Source of the DNA: Nostoc paludosum FACHB-159
GTDB taxonomy: Bacteria; Cyanobacteriota; Cyanobacteriia; Cyanobacteriales; Nostocaceae
Length of the DNA stretch: 64,000 nucleotides
Direction: 5' to 3'
NCBI RefSeq assembly: GCF_014698835.1
Contig: NZ_JACJTU010000001.1
Location: 62,001-126,000 of the forward strand
The translations under genes and the position numbers were made by a program. Of this stretch, positions 61,801 to 64,000 are shown in pieces. The first letter of the stretch is position 1; each line of letters starts with the position of its first letter. Below the pieces are notes generated by a model. The model ran no database searches and was not told the DNA's origin. It worked only from the letters and a program-made list of their open reading frames with translations.

Positions 61801-62117
61801 TACAACAGAATGGCGCAGTGATAACTGCCGCTGCATCTGCAACTGAAGCCCTAGACGCCATTGCCAAGAATCTACCCGATTTATTAATCAGCGATTTAGC
61901 AATGCCGGAGATGGATGGCTATGGTTTGATGAAGCACATCAGAGCAATGCCAAAAGATAAGGGTGGAGAAATTTTGGCCATCGCTCTGACGGCTTATGTT
62001 GGAGAAAGCGATCGAGAGCGAGTTTTGAGAGTTGGTTTTGACAAACACATTGCCAAACCAGTACAACCAGTTGAACTCCTGACTTCAATTGCAGATTTGC
62101 TCAAGCAAAAATTTTAA
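58890..62117 (+). CDS. Hybrid histidine kinase: five PAS domains, HisKA, HATPase, receiver
   Basis: 1075 residues, soluble, no membrane helix. PAS domains at about 25-150 (GMILLLPDGRIQACNAAVES), 170-295, 300-425 (ERFELAAAAVNSVIYDWEIL), 430-555 (GMWFWNITTNELIWTDKCK) and 560-680 (IIFATPDYITEANEAFLEMV). HisKA with phospho-acceptor His707 in LSHELRSPLNPILGW. HATPase with NLLSNAVKFTPARG, DTGQGISPEFLPHVFEYFRQ and GGLGLGLAIVRRL. C-terminal receiver with phospho-acceptor Asp1002 (LISDLAMPEMDG). The PAS set may bind haem, flavin or small ligands. No partner regulator is adjacent. Confidence 0.93.
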   Translation: MPDAEKSQNQLASDKLLYRQVNKESNYSLVANQEEGMILLLPDGRIQACNAAVESILGVTTEQFVGQNLLEPKWQFINENGSPLLCEIHPAMVALKTGKPCLNVVCGFYKPNGQLVWLLLSSQPLFQVTGTTPYAIATTFSDITESKYLEVEDPKKIDVDDFRPGWNSQRLFQQIAGTLPGILYIYDVIEQRNCYVNYEITEFWGYTPEQIQAMGSDLFPQLLHPEDLARLPSHVEKFNSAHNGEVLIFEYQIRHANGEWRWFCSYETVYSRTGEGLTHYLLGIAFDITDRRRTEISLRQSNERFELAAAAVNSVIYDWEILNNTVERTQGLTQVFGYTQQEAKPTLEWWQERIHPDDLSMVTDEFIASMATGNRYSVKYRVRHKDGRYLWVQDKGFAVRDANGQVVRVVGASTDITEQQAALHDRQQAETKLRESEERIRLATNAAELGMWFWNITTNELIWTDKCKQLFGLSPEAEVNFQVFLNCVHREDHPLIEEAIANCIEKKLDYDIEYRSVWHDGSIHWIDAKGRVFCDTDGKAVKMMGTAQDITQRKQAENDLRQRETQLRRLVDSNIIGIIFATPDYITEANEAFLEMVGYTREELLAGKVRRQDITPPEYHPLDRQSIEQLLAVGVCSAYEKEYIRKDGSRIPILIGGAMVERSPMSWICFIIDLTPRKKLEQALRQQAEELKQANRNKDEFLAILSHELRSPLNPILGWSSLLRSRKFDEDTTNRALETIERNTQLQIQLIDELLDVSRIIRGKLNLTFAPVNPIAVIEAALETVRLIAETKSIQIKTQFDTNVGKVSGDFYRLQQVVGNLLSNAVKFTPARGTVEVSLSLTQDLTSQWAVIQVKDTGQGISPEFLPHVFEYFRQADSSTTRKFGGLGLGLAIVRRLVELHGGSAMADSLGIGQGAIFTIRLPAIKESRATREADGVGRTTEKFNFSLLNGVQILIVDDDADTREFVSFLLQQNGAVITAAASATEALDAIAKNLPDLLISDLAMPEMDGYGLMKHIRAMPKDKGGEILAIALTAYVGESDRERVLRVGFDKHIAKPVQPVELLTSIADLLKQKF

Positions 62118-62265
62118 GGACGCAGGAGGCAGAAGGCAGGAGGCAGAAGGAATCCCCATAAATAAATTTAGGGGATTTAATGCTCAACGATATAGCAACA
62201 TGAATGCATAAAAAAGTTTTGGTAAAATTGCTACAGGTAAATAATTAGTAGCTTGGGAAATACAC

Positions 62266-62652
62266 ATGAAAACCACTGGTATTCATCATGTAGCAATAAT
62301 TTGTTCTGACTACGATCGCTCAAAAAAGTTTTATGTTGAAACTTTAGGTTTTGCGATTATTGCAGAGACCTTTCGTGCCGAGAGAAATTCTTATAAATTA
62401 GATTTACGAGTTGGAGAAAATGCTCAAATAGAGTTATTCTCCTTCCCCAACCCGCCGCAAAGATTTAGTAGTCCAGAGGCTTGTGGTTTAAGGCATTTAG
62501 CTTTTAAAGTTGATGATATTGAGCAAAGTGTAAATTACTTAAAATCTCAAGGTGTAGTGACAGAAAATATTAGAGTTGATGAACTAACAGGCAAAAAGTT
62601 TACTTTTTTTAAAGACCCAGATAATTTACCATTAGAAATTTATGAAAATTAG
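62266..62652 (+). CDS. VOC (glyoxalase/dioxygenase) family protein
   Basis: 128 residues. GIHHVAIICSDYDRSKKFYV, LRHLAFKVDDIEQSVNYLKS and FFKDPDNLPLEIYEN carry the metal ligands His, Glu, His and Glu of the paired beta-alpha-beta-beta-beta units. The look is that of YaeR/GloA2-like proteins. The reaction is unknown. It overlaps the next gene by 11 nt, so both are one operon. Confidence 0.88.
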   Translation: MKTTGIHHVAIICSDYDRSKKFYVETLGFAIIAETFRAERNSYKLDLRVGENAQIELFSFPNPPQRFSSPEACGLRHLAFKVDDIEQSVNYLKSQGVVTENIRVDELTGKKFTFFKDPDNLPLEIYEN

Positions 62653-63103
62653 AGAATATAGATTATCTGATACTCAGGCGATCGCCAATTTATTTTACGA
62701 TACAATTCACGAAATTAATATTGCCGACTACACTCAAGAACAAGTCGAAGCTTGGGCACCGAAAAATATGGACTATGAAGTTTGGCATAAAAGATTACAA
62801 GTCAAGCTACCCTACATTGCTGAAGATAATGGCGAGATAGTTGGCTTTGGAGAATTAGAAGCCGATGGTCACATTGATTGTTTTTATTGTCATAGCAAAC
62901 ACCAAAGAAAAGGTATTGGTTCAAAACTCTTAACACATATAGAAAATACTGCAAAATCACAAGGAATTACACGACTGTATACAGAAGCGAGTATTACTGC
63001 AAAGCCATTTTTTGAAAATAAAGGATTTATTGTAGTCAGGGAACAGCAAGTAGAACGGCGGGGAGTTTGGTTTAAAAACTATGTAATGGAAAAATATTTA
63101 TAA
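62642..63103 (+). CDS. GNAT N-acetyltransferase
   Basis: 153 residues. IREYRLSDTQAIANLFYDTI and CFYCHSKHQRKGIGSKLLTH (acetyl-CoA loop Q/RxxGxG/A as QRKGIGS) with ITAKPFFENKGF at the end. It transfers an acetyl group from acetyl-CoA to an amine; substrate unknown. The start ATG lies inside the VOC gene, so translation is coupled. Confidence 0.9.
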   Translation: MKIREYRLSDTQAIANLFYDTIHEINIADYTQEQVEAWAPKNMDYEVWHKRLQVKLPYIAEDNGEIVGFGELEADGHIDCFYCHSKHQRKGIGSKLLTHIENTAKSQGITRLYTEASITAKPFFENKGFIVVREQQVERRGVWFKNYVMEKYL

Positions 63104-63322
63104 ATCGGCATTACTAACATACTTCATTTTAATTAAGCGATTAAGTAAGCTAACGATACACATTTAATGCTTGAATACAATTCTTATAATTTAAAAGATA
63201 TAGCCGCAGCCACATAAATTAGGACATAATAACAAGCGTGAATGCTAGGAATGGTAATAGTTTTACCTCCTGCCTCTCGCTATATAGCAATCCTATTTGA
63301 TTTGCTCTCCATCGAAAGGCTC

Positions 63323-63360
63323 AGATCCCCGACTTCTTGAAGAAGTCGGGGATCTTTTTG
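63323..63360 (+). terminator. 33-bp hairpin with T-run
   Basis: AGATCCCCGACTTCTT/AAGAAGTCGGGGATCT, then TTTTTG. Sister of the repeat at 37014-37046, here with a T-run that would make it an intrinsic terminator, though 220 bp beyond the acetyltransferase gene. Confidence 0.65.
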
Positions 63361-63477
63361 CTCATAACTCATTTAGAACTGCTATATAAAAATTTAAATT
63401 AGCAAATTGGTATTATAATATGTGTAGGTTGAATGCCTAAATAACAATATTAAGTAAGTGAGTCTAATTAATAAATA

Positions 63478-63501
63478 ATCGGTGCAGTTGACTGCACCGA
63501 T
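63478..63501 (-). terminator. Hairpin ATCGGTGCAGT/ACTGCACCGAT
   Basis: An 11-bp perfect stem with a 2-nt loop, 47 bp beyond the stop of the minus-strand PIN/TRAM gene. Likely its terminator. Confidence 0.65.
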
Positions 63502-63547
63502 CGCTGGCTACGCACAATTTAATTATTAATTGCACCTAACATTTCCC

Positions 63548-64000
63548 TCACGCCAATGCTGAAGCTTGGGGTTTGGCAAAAATCATCCGCCCTGCTGTAG
63601 TTTGCAAAGCACTGGTGACTACTACTCGAAGTTCACCACCCACATAACTGCTGCCTTCTTCAACGACTACCATTGTGCCGTCATCGAGGTAACCAATGCC
63701 TTGGCTGGGTTCTTTACCTTCTTTGAGAATCTTCAAATCTAGGTTGTCACCAGGTAAATAACTGGGACGGACGGCGTTAACTAAATCATTGACATTTAAA
63801 ACAGGTACTTTCTGAACGCTGGCAACTTTAGATAAGTTGTAGTCATTGGTTAGCAATGTACCGCTAATTTCTTGGGCAAAACGGACTAACTTGGCATCAA
63901 CTGTGGGAATATCTTCGTAGTCAATTGGGTTGATGAGGATGCGATCGGGGTAAGTTTCTTTAATGCGGTTGAGAATTTCTAGTCCTCGCCTTCCCCGGAC
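63548..64000 (-). CDS. PIN/TRAM-domain protein, C-terminal part (runs off the window)
   Basis: The frame is open from the window edge (151 codons). RGLEILNRIKETYPDRI, then LVRFAQEISGTLLTNDYNLS, is the end of a PIN domain, and KEPSQGIGYLDDGTMVVVEE is a TRAM-like RNA-binding domain, as in YacL-type proteins of bacteria and chloroplasts. The two domains suggest an RNase, possibly membrane-bound since relatives have N-terminal helices, which lie beyond the window here. Confidence 0.88.
   Translation of the reverse strand, partial: VRGRRGLEILNRIKETYPDRILINPIDYEDIPTVDAKLVRFAQEISGTLLTNDYNLSKVASVQKVPVLNVNDLVNAVRPSYLPGDNLDLKILKEGKEPSQGIGYLDDGTMVVVEEGSSYVGGELRVVVTSALQTTAGRMIFAKPQASALA

Overview
The window looks like chromosomal DNA of a filamentous, probably heterocyst-forming cyanobacterium (Nostoc/Anabaena-type, order Nostocales). 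Three things suggest this. HIP1-type GCGATCGC octamers occur throughout. Runs of short tandem heptamers (GCCCAAT, AACTCCT, TTGCCTA and CTTCTGC types) fill many spacers. The gene set is also typical of the group: 8-HDF-type photolyase, AgrE-like arginine-guanidine-removing enzyme, Uma2 nucleases with repetitive tails, lipid-A-disaccharide-synthase-related protein, and many PAS, GGDEF and histidine-kinase proteins. No rRNA, tRNA, CRISPR array or intact insertion sequence was recognised.

Layout. 0-6.5 kb: the N-terminus of a cyclic-peptide-type ABC exporter, an acireductone-dioxygenase-like cupin, a photolyase, two overlapping unknown genes and two sugar-transferase-like genes. 6.6-17.3 kb: signalling and membrane genes (AAA-like/GGDEF protein, cytochrome b561-like protein, ParA-type ATPase, an APC-permease/PAS/GGDEF/EAL fusion), a histidine-decarboxylase-like enzyme and a dead histidine kinase. 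18-30 kb: metabolic genes (GH65 phosphorylase, serA, prmA, thioredoxin, fabG) with two Uma2 genes, a methyltransferase-HIT fusion and remnants of mobile or toxin genes. 30.2-42 kb: an accessory island with four toxin-antitoxin loci, two heptad-encoding minisatellites, a 1344-residue NB-ARC/TPR STAND protein, a PD-(D/E)XK exonuclease and an XPB helicase/Bax1-like nuclease pair. 42-64 kb: adenylate cyclase, a TPR protein, agrE, a cupin/isochorismatase/amidohydrolase neighbourhood, an ABC exporter, a CNT nucleoside transporter, a hybrid histidine kinase, VOC and GNAT genes, and the C-terminus of a PIN/TRAM protein.

The strongest unusual items are these: the permease fused to a c-di-GMP module with all catalytic motifs present; the STAND protein whose 18 TPRs show recent duplication; two MITE-like families, each present twice; a three-copy composite repeat with long hairpin potential; 21-bp minisatellites encoding coiled-coil heptads, inside Uma2 genes and as orphans; and two enzymes with altered catalytic motifs (HIT middle His replaced by Ser; PLP-lysine motif of the decarboxylase short by one residue). 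Family assignments come from motif recognition by eye. No database search or structure prediction was run.
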